NCBI GenBank assembly: GCA_947625765.1
Contig: CANQPP010000017.1
Location: 1 to 43,242 of the forward strand
Direction of reading: 5' to 3'
Length of the DNA: 43,242 nucleotides
Origin: an uncultured Clostridia bacterium
GTDB taxonomy: Bacteria > Bacillota > Clostridia > Christensenellales > UBA1750
Below the pieces are notes generated by a model. It had not been told where the DNA came from. It ran no database searches and saw only the letters and a list, made by a program, of their open reading frames with translations. Position 1 is the first letter of the stretch; each line of letters begins with the position of its first letter. Of the stretch, positions 1 through 7,162 are shown in pieces. Position numbers and translations under genes: made by a program.

Positions 1-155
1 GCTCGCTTGTAAACGCGCTCGCGACGCCTCTCGCTCACTAACAACCCGTTTCGGGTGCGCGCGCCTGCGGCGCGGGGAAGGTTGGGATGGCGTAGAACGG
101 GGACGGGGAAACGAGGAATGCGAACGGGACACGAAAAAAGAAACGCTGTTGCAGG

Positions 156-205
156 TCCCGTTCGCTTGCGGCGCGTTTCTACGAAACGCTTGCCGCTCGC
201 TCACT
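156..205. repeat. Hairpin repeat element, copy 1
   Basis: A 7-bp perfect stem (173-179 with 183-189, loop TAC) sits between a GCGGC/GCCGC outer pair. The flanks TCCCGTTCGCTTGCGGC and GCCGCTCGCTCACT recur almost unchanged at 419-467. The region has no supported gene. A shorter match to the right flank (TCGCTCACT) lies at 31-39, so a third decayed copy may sit at the window edge. Confidence 0.6.
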
Positions 206-281
206 GCGGAAAGTGGGGTGGAGGTACAGCGGGCCAAGAGATGTGGGTGGTTGTTTGCGTTTGTGCCCCGAACGGGAGACT

Positions 282-298
282 CCTCGGCTTCGCCGAGG
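282..298. repeat. Short hairpin, 7-bp stem
   Basis: CCTCGGC, loop TTC, GCCGAGG form a perfect 7-bp stem. It is the first of three consecutive hairpins at 282-365 between the two copies of the larger hairpin repeat. There is no T run, so a terminator role is not indicated. Confidence 0.55.
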
Positions 299-302
299 CT
301 CT

Positions 303-337
303 GCCAAGGGGGGCGGCGGAGCGCCGCCCCCCTTGGC
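303..337. repeat. Perfect 16-bp GC-rich hairpin
   Basis: Bases 303-318 pair without mismatch with 322-337 around the loop GAG; the stem includes a run of six G facing six C. A further, weaker hairpin (343-349 with 359-365) follows directly. Such dense palindromic blocks are typical of REP-like or MITE-like dispersed elements. Dispersal cannot be tested within this window. Confidence 0.6.
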
Positions 338-418
338 GATCCCCCCCTCTCGTCGTCGGAGGGGGAATGGGCTGCCGCTGAAAGTTGGTGATTTCTTCTA
401 TTTATGGATCGTTGTAAG

Positions 419-467
419 TCCCGTTCGCTTGCGGCTCGTTTTTTCAGAACGATTGCCGCTCGCTCAC
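419..467. repeat. Hairpin repeat element, copy 2
   Basis: This is the second copy of the element at 156-205. The stem is 436-442 with 446-452, loop TTC. The two stem pairs that differ from copy 1 (G-C to T-A at the base, C-G to T-A at the tip) change on both strands, so pairing is kept. The flanks TCCCGTTCGCTTGCGGC and TTGCCGCTCGCTCACT match copy 1. Confidence 0.6.
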
Positions 468-484
468 TATGTGGATGATATGAT

Positions 485-510
485 AAAAGCGCCTGGATGA
501 GGCGCTTTTT
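485..510 (-). terminator. Intrinsic terminator after the small membrane protein gene
   Basis: AAAAGCGCCT (485-494) pairs with AGGCGCTTTT (500-509) around a 5-base loop. Read on the minus strand, the stem ends in TTTT about 40 bases past the stop codon at 547. The hairpin is symmetric and could act in both directions. Confidence 0.75.
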
Positions 511-546
511 CTGTGGTGGGTGCGGGGAAGTTCGGGGTGGGTCGGG

Positions 547-780
547 TCATTTGGTGGCGGCGCGGAGAGATTTTCTTTTGAAGATGATAGAGAGGGCGGC
601 GCAGACGGCGATGGCGATAACGAAGGGGATGGCGAACAAGAAGGCTGTGCTTGCGGGGGCGCTGGCTCCGGCGTACTTACCCGCCCATTCAAGGTCGCAG
701 TAGGCGTAGGCAACGTAGGCGCACATGGCGTCGGACAGCAGTATGGCCAGCGCGGCGAAAATTCGGGATGCCGTTTTCAT
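547..780 (-). CDS. Small hydrophobic membrane protein, 77 aa, unknown
   Basis: The function is not recognised. The protein starts with a basic stretch (MKTASR) and a hydrophobic segment at about residues 6-28, has a polar middle, and carries a second hydrophobic segment at about 42-66 followed by a very basic tail (KRKSLRAATK). This suggests two membrane passes, or a signal sequence plus one pass. The start is supported by AAGGAGG about 8 bases upstream, by a good promoter at 853-881 and by a terminator at 485-510, so it is a complete single-gene unit. No neighbour suggests a job. Confidence 0.7.
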   Translation of the reverse strand: MKTASRIFAALAILLSDAMCAYVAYAYCDLEWAGKYAGASAPASTAFLFAIPFVIAIAVCAALSIIFKRKSLRAATK

Positions 781-852
781 GGGAAGGCCTCCTTCTTATG
801 CAATAGATGCGTTTGGTTAGGGACAGGGCGTGAAGGCCGTGTTCCTGTGATG

Positions 853-881
853 ATTATACAGGAAGGATGCGGAGAACGCAA
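853..881 (-). promoter_or_regulatory. Sigma-A type promoter for the small membrane protein
   Basis: On the minus strand, TTGCGT (881-876) and a perfect TATAAT (858-853) are 17 bases apart. Transcription would start near 847, giving a leader of about 65 bases before the ATG at 780. Confidence 0.6.
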
Positions 882-934
882 GCCGGACGGCGGCGTTTGG
901 CTTGGATGTTCTTGCAAAGCCGGGCGTATAGGCG

Positions 935-1210
935 GTATAATGTCTTCGCAGGTTTGCTTCGCAAGCCCCAAAAGCACGCTTTTGCCGCGGCTTCGCCGCG
1001 GGCTCGACATTGACGGCCTCGCAAAATGTCCTTGAGAAGCCAAACATTTTTGCTCGTTGTACAATGTCTTCGCGGGCCTGCTTTACAAATCCCAAAAGCA
1101 ACGCTTTTGCCGCGGCATCCGCCGCGGGCCCGGTGTTGACGGCCTCGCAAGATGCTCTTGAGGCGCCAGACAGTTTTGATCGTTGTATAACGCTTTGCGG
1201 GTTGGTTGTG
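935..1210. repeat. Degenerate direct repeat, period 124-126 bases
   Basis: Copy A begins at 935, copy B at 1059, and a partial third copy covers 1185-1210. Each full copy runs from GTA(T/C)AATGTCTTCGC through a CAAAAGC/GCTTTTG hairpin and a CCGCGGC/GCCGCGG hairpin to TTGACGGCCTCGCAA and a decayed tail. Copy A has a TATAAT (936-941) with TTGCAA 18 bases upstream, which resembles a promoter. Reading frames across the repeat have no start signals and I treat it as non-coding. It fills the upstream region of the gene at 1304. Confidence 0.7.
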
Positions 1211-1303
1211 TAGGACTTCACAGGAATATCCTTGTAGGGAAAGCGTTTTACACATAGTACAATATTCAATGTCCAATATCCAGAAAATCAGGAGGGTCTT
1301 GCC

Positions 1304-2803
1304 ATGAAATACACCGAGCGTGTTGAAAAATGGGGCGTTTTCGAGCTTTGCTGCACGGGGAAGGCCGTAGCCGATCCCTTCGCGGTCTCCCACATCCGCG
1401 CGACGTTCTCAAGCGCGCACGAGCGCAAGACCGTTTCCGGCTTCTATGACGGCGGCAGGGTCTACAAGGTCCGCTTCATGCCGTCCTTCGCCGAAGAATA
1501 CCGCTTTTCCGTGGAGGGCGACGTTCTGGATGCGCCCCTGTCCGGCACCTTTGCCGCGGTGGAGCCGTCGGCGGGCAACCACGGCCCGGTCGGCGTCCGA
1601 AACCGCTTCCACTTTGCCTATGCCGACGGCATGCCTTATTTTCCCATCGGCACGACCTGCTACGTCTGGGAGCTGCAGAGCGACGAGCTCATAGCACGGA
1701 CTCTCAAAACGCTGAAGGCATCGCCCTTCAACAAGCTGCGCTTCTGCGTGTTCCCCAAGAGCTACTGCTACAATGCCCGCGAGCCGCGCGCCTACCCCTA
1801 TGAGGGGACGCCGACGGACGGAGGGAACGTCACCGAGGACAACGTCGAGGGCCTGGGCCCGGACACGCCGGGCAACCAATGGGACTTTTCGCGCTTCGAC
1901 CCGGCGTATTTCCGGCACATCGAGGGCTGCATACTGAAGCTGCAAGGGCTCGGGATCGAGGCGGACCTCATCCTGTTCCACCCCTACGACCGCTGGGGCT
2001 TTTCAACGATGACCCGTGAGCAGAACGAGTTCTACTTAAAGTACGTCTGCGCGCGCTTCGCCGCCTACCGCAACCTCTGGTGGGCCTTTGCGAACGAGTA
2101 CGACTTCATAAAGAGCAAAACGACCGAGGACTGGGAGCGCTTCGCCCAGATCGTCGTGGAGAACGACCCCTATGGCCGCCTGCGCTCCATCCACAACGGC
2201 GGGCCCTTCTACGACCACTCTCGTCCGTGGGTGACCCATTGCAGCATCCAGCGTCCGCCCGAGGGCACGGCCGACTGGCGGCAGGCCTACGGCAAGCCCG
2301 TGGTCCTGGACGAGATGCAGTACGAGGGGAACATACAGTTCGCCTGGGGCAACATCTCCGCCCAGGAGCTGACGCGGCGCTTCTGGGAGGCGCTCTGCCG
2401 GGGCGGCTACGGCGGGCACGGCGAGACCTACGTGGGCGAGGACCTGTGGTGGTCCCACGGCGGGGAGCTGAAGGGCGAAAGCCCCGCGCGCATCGCGTTT
2501 ATGAGAAAGGTTTTGGAGGAAGCGCCCGCCGGCGGCCTCAAGCCTAAGGGGATGGCCTGGGACGACGTCTGCGCTGTGCCGGAGGACGAGGCTTTGGAAA
2601 GGGAAAGCGGCTACCACCTGTTCTACTACGGCATCCACCGGCCCACGTTCCGCTGGTTCGATATGGGCAACGAGGACGACTACGACGTGGAGATCCTCGA
2701 CACCTGGAACATGACGGTGCGCTTCGCGGGCCGGTTCCGCGGCCGCTTCCGCATCGAGCTGCCCGGACGGGAATACATGGCGGTGCGGATGAGAAAGGCA
2801 TAA
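1304..2803 (+). CDS. DUF5060/DUF4038-type putative glycoside hydrolase
   Basis: This cytoplasmic protein of 499 residues has no signal peptide. Residues about 1-90 look like the beta-sandwich DUF5060 domain (opening with VEKWGVFEL, ending GNHGPVGVRNRFHFAYADG). Residues about 100-400 look like the TIM-barrel of apiosidase-like proteins (DUF4038/GH140 neighbourhood), with FPIGTTCYVWELQ, an acidic pair in WWAFANEYDF and a second acidic residue in VVLDEMQYEG; these two sites are the natural acid/base and nucleophile candidates. The C-terminus (about 425-499) resembles DUF5605. CAGGAGGG upstream fixes the ATG. The substrate is unknown; cleavage of branched plant glycans is only inferred. The apiosidase-like protein at 12520 shares the central barrel. 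Confidence 0.8.
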   Translation: MKYTERVEKWGVFELCCTGKAVADPFAVSHIRATFSSAHERKTVSGFYDGGRVYKVRFMPSFAEEYRFSVEGDVLDAPLSGTFAAVEPSAGNHGPVGVRNRFHFAYADGMPYFPIGTTCYVWELQSDELIARTLKTLKASPFNKLRFCVFPKSYCYNAREPRAYPYEGTPTDGGNVTEDNVEGLGPDTPGNQWDFSRFDPAYFRHIEGCILKLQGLGIEADLILFHPYDRWGFSTMTREQNEFYLKYVCARFAAYRNLWWAFANEYDFIKSKTTEDWERFAQIVVENDPYGRLRSIHNGGPFYDHSRPWVTHCSIQRPPEGTADWRQAYGKPVVLDEMQYEGNIQFAWGNISAQELTRRFWEALCRGGYGGHGETYVGEDLWWSHGGELKGESPARIAFMRKVLEEAPAGGLKPKGMAWDDVCAVPEDEALERESGYHLFYYGIHRPTFRWFDMGNEDDYDVEILDTWNMTVRFAGRFRGRFRIELPGREYMAVRMRKA

Positions 2804-2808
2804 AAAAA

Positions 2809-2823
2809 CCGACCGGCGGTCGG
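2809..2823. other. Small GC hairpin between genes
   Basis: CCGACC, loop GGC, GGTCGG lies just after the stop codon at 2803 and follows a run of seven A. Only on the minus strand would it be followed by T residues, so it is not a convincing terminator for the gene it follows. Confidence 0.35.
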
Positions 2824-2865
2824 GAAATGGGCTAGGAGCCGCGTGGATCAAAGGAGAACGCGTAC

Positions 2866-3768
2866 ATGTTGGACGAAACGCAGGAACGGGAACGCCCCTT
2901 CGGTTTGGAAGACTACCGAAGGAAACGGGCCGACGCGCTTAAAGGAATGCTCCCCGCGCTTTTCCAACTTGTCGTGGTCGTGGGTCTACTGGCTTTGCTC
3001 CTGTGGCTGCTCTTTCCAACGCTTGAGAAGATCGGCTTCCCGCCCGTGTTGATCGTCGCCTTTATCATCGTCGCGCTGCTGGCGCTCGTCGTCATGGGCT
3101 ACCGCCTCAAGGACGCCGTCGCCGACGGCGTGCGGGAGATACGCTGGTACAAAAACCTGTATCTATCCAGCCTGACCGGGAAAGAGAGGCAGGCCCCGAA
3201 GGTGCATGACTGGCAGTTCCCGTTGGTCGCCGTAGTCCTCCCGGTGCTGGTGATCGGGTCCCTCGTCAGGGCGTATATCGTGCACGAGCAGAACGTGGAG
3301 AACCTCTATTTACAGGCGCAGCAGCTGGTCGATACGGACCAATACGACCAGGCGGAGCCGCTGCTCTGGGAGCTCCAAAAGCGCGATTACAGGGATTCCT
3401 GGTCCTTGCTCCAGCTCTGCCGGGCCAAGATGAAATATCCGGGCGGCGACGACAGCGAGTCCGCCTACTACTTGATGCTGAATGTCGAGTTCTACTACCA
3501 GACCCCGGAATCGCAGGCGAAGATCGATAAGTACGTGGCTTCGCTGGAGGCGGCGCACGAGCTGTATTGGAAGATCCAGCTCGCGCAGGAAAAGGAGAAG
3601 GAGAGCGAGCCGCTCCTGCTGCCCTACGGAGGCAACGGCGGTTCCTACCACAAGGACCCCGGCGTGGACGAGTTCTCGGACCCGGAGGACTTCTACGACT
3701 GGTACGCGGACGACTTCTACGACTACGAGGACGCCGAGGACTACTATTACGGCCACGGCGGCGATTGA
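2866..3768 (+). CDS. Membrane protein with acidic tyrosine-rich tail, unknown
   Basis: I do not recognise a family. Two adjacent hydrophobic segments lie at about residues 31-50 and 57-78, and a third at about 110-131, followed by a soluble part with TPR-like helices (NVENLYLQAQQLVDTDQYDQAEPLLWELQK and following). The last 30 residues are almost only D, E, Y, F, G and H, ending EDYYYGHGGD. AAAGGAG eight bases before the ATG supports the start. The next gene, also a membrane protein, begins 34 bases later, so the two probably form a pair. The tail might bind metal or a partner protein; nothing in the sequence proves it. Confidence 0.75.
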   Translation: MLDETQERERPFGLEDYRRKRADALKGMLPALFQLVVVVGLLALLLWLLFPTLEKIGFPPVLIVAFIIVALLALVVMGYRLKDAVADGVREIRWYKNLYLSSLTGKERQAPKVHDWQFPLVAVVLPVLVIGSLVRAYIVHEQNVENLYLQAQQLVDTDQYDQAEPLLWELQKRDYRDSWSLLQLCRAKMKYPGGDDSESAYYLMLNVEFYYQTPESQAKIDKYVASLEAAHELYWKIQLAQEKEKESEPLLLPYGGNGGSYHKDPGVDEFSDPEDFYDWYADDFYDYEDAEDYYYGHGGD

Positions 3769-3802
3769 CAGCGCCGCAAAAAGAGTAAAAGGAGCAAAGG
3801 AC

Positions 3803-4744
3803 ATGCCGAACGACGAAAAGGCGCCGCGGAAATGGACGGCGTGGCCGCGCCTTATATGGCGCAGGCTGTTCGTGCTGCCCCTGCGCTGGGCGCTGCCCGT
3901 TTTGGCCGTGGGCTTCGGCCTGCTGATCGTGGTGTTCGCCTGCAACGTGCGGTTCGAGCCCCTGCGATACGCCGCCTATGCGCTCTCCGCCTACGCGCTG
4001 ACCGTCGCCTGCGCCTGCCTTCCCGGTTGGTGGCGGGCGCTGCGCTCCGCCGTTCACGTCCCAATCCCGAAGAAGCTGCGCGAGGCCCCTTATGTGCAGC
4101 GCTACCTGACCGAGCCCGCCTTCCGCCTGCGCGTTTCCCTCTGGCAGGGGCTTTTCTTCGACCTGCTTTACGCGGGGCTCAAGCTGTTCTCCGGCGTCCG
4201 TTACCGCACGGTCTGGTTCCTGGCGCTGGCCGTGTATTACGCGGTTCTGGCGCTGACCCACTTCCTGCTGCTTCGCGGCGGGCGGCGGGACGGCCGCGCC
4301 CAGCTGCGCAGCTATATCTCCTGCGGCGTGCTCCTTCTCATGCTCCACCAGGCGCTGGTCGGCATCGTGGCGCTGATGGTGAGGCGGGAGCAGGGCTTCG
4401 TCTATCCGGGGCTGCTGATCTACGTGATGGCCGCCTACGCCTTCTATTCGGTCATTTTAGCGGCGGTGGACCTGCTGCGCTTCCGCAAAAACGCTCCGCC
4501 CGCCCACGCGGCGGCCAAGGCCGTGCGGCTGGCTACGGCGCTGGTGTCCATCCTCGCGCTGGAGACCGCGATGCTCTCCAGCTTCGGCGGCAGCGACGGG
4601 CCCGAGTTCCGCGCCGTTATGACCGCCTGCACGGGCGGCGGCGTGTGCCTGCTGGTGATCCTGATGGCCATCTTTATGATCGTCAAGGGTGCGCGGCAGC
4701 TGCATGCGGCCCGGCGGGAGGAGAGACAGGAGGAGACCTACTGA
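3803..4744 (+). CDS. Multi-pass membrane protein, unknown
   Basis: The 313-residue protein has a basic N-terminus and about seven hydrophobic segments (roughly residues 25-50, 55-75, 110-130, 138-157, 170-190, 200-222 and 270-298), with arginine-rich stretches between them. No transporter or enzyme signature is visible. The start is the ATG preceded by AAAAGGAG; the reading frame is open further upstream but that part overlaps the previous gene. The spacing of 34 bases from the preceding membrane protein suggests co-transcription and possibly a joint complex. I cannot assign a function. Confidence 0.75.
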   Translation: MPNDEKAPRKWTAWPRLIWRRLFVLPLRWALPVLAVGFGLLIVVFACNVRFEPLRYAAYALSAYALTVACACLPGWWRALRSAVHVPIPKKLREAPYVQRYLTEPAFRLRVSLWQGLFFDLLYAGLKLFSGVRYRTVWFLALAVYYAVLALTHFLLLRGGRRDGRAQLRSYISCGVLLLMLHQALVGIVALMVRREQGFVYPGLLIYVMAAYAFYSVILAAVDLLRFRKNAPPAHAAAKAVRLATALVSILALETAMLSSFGGSDGPEFRAVMTACTGGGVCLLVILMAIFMIVKGARQLHAARREERQEETY

Positions 4745-4776
4745 AGGGTGCGGTCTGCGTGATTTTTAGAGTTATT

Positions 4777-4795
4777 ACGGCATAACGCCGTTTAT
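4777..4795 (+). terminator. Weak hairpin with T-rich tail
   Basis: ACGGC, loop ATAAC, GCCGT is followed by TTTATATT. The stem is only 5 bp, so it may be at most a leaky stop between the membrane pair and the next hydrolase gene. Confidence 0.35.
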
Positions 4796-4817
4796 ATTGC
4801 TCGAAGGAGGGAGAAGA

Positions 4818-6440
4818 ATGGACAGGCAAGGCAGGGAGACAAGCGCCGGGGAAAGGCTGTACAACGGCATCGTTCTGCCACAGTCATGGCCGCCCGAGGA
4901 CATGGGCAGCTATGGGGAGGCGCCGCAGCCGGTGCCCTATCTGGACAAAGGCCCGGACGTGATCGACATCTCCGTGGGCCGTCAGCTGTTCGTGGACGAT
5001 TTCCTGATCGCCCAGACGGACATGGAAAGGGAGTACCACAGGCCGCGCAAGTATGAAGGGAACCCGGTTTTGACGCCTGAGGTCCCAACGGAGCTGGGGC
5101 AGAGGGAAGTGGAGCTCAAGATCATCGACATCCCGCTGCCCACCGCCGCGCCCTTCCACGGCGGCGTCTGGTACGACGCCAAGGAGCGGCTGCTCAAGCT
5201 GTGGTACAAGGCGGGCTTCTTCGGCTCCGTGGCGCTCGCGGTCTCCAAAGACGGCCTCAACTGGGAGCGGCGGGAGCTGGACGCGGTGCCGGGAACGAAC
5301 CTGGTGCTGCCGCTGCGCACCGACTGGCAGCAGGACAGCAACGCCGTCGTCTACGACCCCTACACCGGGGACGAGACCCAGCGATACAAGATGTTCATCT
5401 ACAACAACGTCGACCACAGCGGCTACGTGTTCACCTCGCCGGACGGCGTCCACTGGAGCGACGCGGTGAAAACGGGCCTCGTGGGCGACTGCTCGACCAT
5501 CTTCTACAACCCCTTCCGTAAGAAGTGGGTGTACAGCATCCGCGCCGACTGGCACGAGCGCAGCCGTAATTACAGCGAGTGCGACGACCTGATCGACGGC
5601 GCGGGCTTCAGCGACCCGGTCAAGTGGCTGCGCGCCGACGAGCTGGACGCCCGCGACCCGGAAATTCAGATGAAGCCGGAGCTCTACAACTTCAACGCCG
5701 TGGCCTATGAGTCCATACTGCTGGGCACCTACAACATCTATTTGGGCATCCACGAGGACGCGCAGGCGGGGGACGTTAAGTACAACGACATCCATTTAGG
5801 ATACAGCCGCGACGGCTTCCACTTCTACCGCCCGTCCGAGGATCGGACGCCCTTTTTGCGCGCCAGCCGGACGGTCGGCGACTGGGAGCGGGGCTACCTG
5901 CACGACAACGCGGCCATCTGCGTGGTGAACGGCGACGAGCTGTGGTTCTACTATGCCGGATTCCAGGGGAACGGAAAGCAGGGCTGGTTCGACATGCACT
6001 CCTATGCCAGCACGGGTCTGGCCATCCTGCGGCGGGACGGCTTCGCCTCCATGAACGCGGGCGCGGAGGAAAAAGCGCTGACCACCAAGGCTCTGACGTT
6101 CCAGGGGAAATATCTGTTCGTCAACGCCGAGGCCGCGGGCGGGGAACTGAAGGCCGAGCTGCTGGACGAGGAAGGCAGGCCCATCGAGGGCTTTGGTCTG
6201 GAGGACTGCATCCCCGTGGCGGAGGACTCCACCAAGGTACAAGTTGCATGGCGCGGCGGGAAGGACCTCTCCGCATTTGCGGGCAGGCCCGTACGCTTCC
6301 GCTTTGCGATGCAGAACGGCAGGCTCTATGCCTTCTGGGTGAGCGGGGACGAGAAGGGCGCCAGCGGCGGGTACCTTGCGGGCGGCTCCGTCGGACAGGA
6401 CGGCCTCGTCGACACCCCGCAGTCCTATTTGAGGGATTGA
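4818..6440 (+). CDS. Putative five-bladed propeller glycoside hydrolase (GH32/43-like)
   Basis: The 540-residue soluble protein has the layout of uncharacterised members of the GH32/GH43 beta-propeller superfamily. The marker VGRQLFVDDFLIA is at about residues 53-65, followed by blades with repeated aromatic-acidic motifs such as GGVWYDAKERLLKLWYKAG, AVSKDGLNWERRELD, FTSPDGVHWSDA and LGYSRDGFHFYRP; the last three are Asp-box-like turns. From about residue 420 a beta-sandwich-like C-terminal part follows (GKYLFVNAEAAGGELKAELLDEEG split over two strands). GAAGGAGGG seven bases before the ATG fixes the start; a TTG seven codons earlier would place the start upstream of this site. There is no signal peptide, so it acts on imported oligosaccharides. 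The substrate is not deducible. Confidence 0.78.
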   Translation: MDRQGRETSAGERLYNGIVLPQSWPPEDMGSYGEAPQPVPYLDKGPDVIDISVGRQLFVDDFLIAQTDMEREYHRPRKYEGNPVLTPEVPTELGQREVELKIIDIPLPTAAPFHGGVWYDAKERLLKLWYKAGFFGSVALAVSKDGLNWERRELDAVPGTNLVLPLRTDWQQDSNAVVYDPYTGDETQRYKMFIYNNVDHSGYVFTSPDGVHWSDAVKTGLVGDCSTIFYNPFRKKWVYSIRADWHERSRNYSECDDLIDGAGFSDPVKWLRADELDARDPEIQMKPELYNFNAVAYESILLGTYNIYLGIHEDAQAGDVKYNDIHLGYSRDGFHFYRPSEDRTPFLRASRTVGDWERGYLHDNAAICVVNGDELWFYYAGFQGNGKQGWFDMHSYASTGLAILRRDGFASMNAGAEEKALTTKALTFQGKYLFVNAEAAGGELKAELLDEEGRPIEGFGLEDCIPVAEDSTKVQVAWRGGKDLSAFAGRPVRFRFAMQNGRLYAFWVSGDEKGASGGYLAGGSVGQDGLVDTPQSYLRD

Positions 6441-6465
6441 GCGCCTTTATCAGGCCAAAATGAAG

Positions 6466-6496
6466 AAGGACGGCATGGAAAACATGCCGTCCTTTT
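6466..6496 (+). terminator. Intrinsic terminator after the propeller hydrolase
   Basis: A perfect 12-bp stem (6466-6477 with 6483-6494, loop GAAAA) is followed by TT. The hairpin lies between converging genes and may also stop transcription from the dedA side. Confidence 0.75.
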
Positions 6497-6520
6497 GCAA
6501 TGTCACGGAAAGCGGGGCTT

Positions 6521-7162
6521 TCAGCCGTCGCGGTCCTTTCGGTGGGCGGAGGAGATACGCACGCGCACCCACACCGCAAGGGACACGCCCAGCACCACCA
6601 GAAGCGCGGCGATGAGCTCATACTCCGCCAAAAAACCGCGCACGCTGTCCCAGTTGAGCCCCACCACGGAGCCCAGCACATAAAACAGCGTGTTGTGCAC
6701 GGCGGTGGTCAGGATCACGGCGGGGTAGGCCTTCCTGCGGGGCATCTCCATGATGCCGCAGAGGAAGAGGATGGGCAGGTTCATCCCCAGGATGAACTTG
6801 GCGGCGAAGATGGTGGGCGCGCCGCGCTTTTCCAGCCAGCGCGCGGCCTGCTCCTGCCGCGCGGCGGGGAACAGGCGCCGCAGCCAGGGCTTGGACAGCA
6901 GGTGATCCCCGAAGAGACGGCCGACCTCCGTCAGCGCCAGGGAGGCGGCGGTGGTGCCCAGCCAGTAGCTGACCAGCACGGGCCAAAAGCCGCTGCCCAT
7001 CAGGCCGCCCGTCCAGACGCCCGCGCCGATCAAAAGTACGATGTCGCCCGGGAACACGGGGATCAGCGCCTGCAGCATGCCGCAGACGGAGAAGAACAGC
7101 GCGATGTTCCACAGGGGAAGGCTCTGTATGCCTTCCAGCATGCGATGGGCCCAGTCGATCAT
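6521..7162 (-). CDS. DedA/SNARE-associated family membrane protein
   Basis: This integral membrane protein of 213 residues belongs to the DedA/VTT family, whose members include lipid carriers and scramblases that recycle undecaprenyl phosphate or phospholipids. Family marks visible are the early re-entrant segment with QALIPVFPGDIVLLIGAGVW, the YWLG motif, LFGDHLLSKPWLRR, and the second re-entrant arm with FAAKFILGMNLPILFLCGIMEM. The ATG overlaps the stop codon of nagA by four bases (ATGA) and has GGGAGGGAC upstream, nearly identical to the ribosome site of nagA. Translation is therefore probably coupled to nagA. The exact cargo is unknown. Confidence 0.85.
   Translation of the reverse strand: MIDWAHRMLEGIQSLPLWNIALFFSVCGMLQALIPVFPGDIVLLIGAGVWTGGLMGSGFWPVLVSYWLGTTAASLALTEVGRLFGDHLLSKPWLRRLFPAARQEQAARWLEKRGAPTIFAAKFILGMNLPILFLCGIMEMPRRKAYPAVILTTAVHNTLFYVLGSVVGLNWDSVRGFLAEYELIAALLVVLGVSLAVWVRVRISSAHRKDRDG

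Noticed and set aside
854-1393. A 179-residue minus-strand frame over the 125-base repeat
   Set aside because: It overlaps the start of the 1304 gene and the promoter of the 547-780 gene, has no start signal, and the repeat periods 124 and 126 would break the reading frame of repeated peptides.
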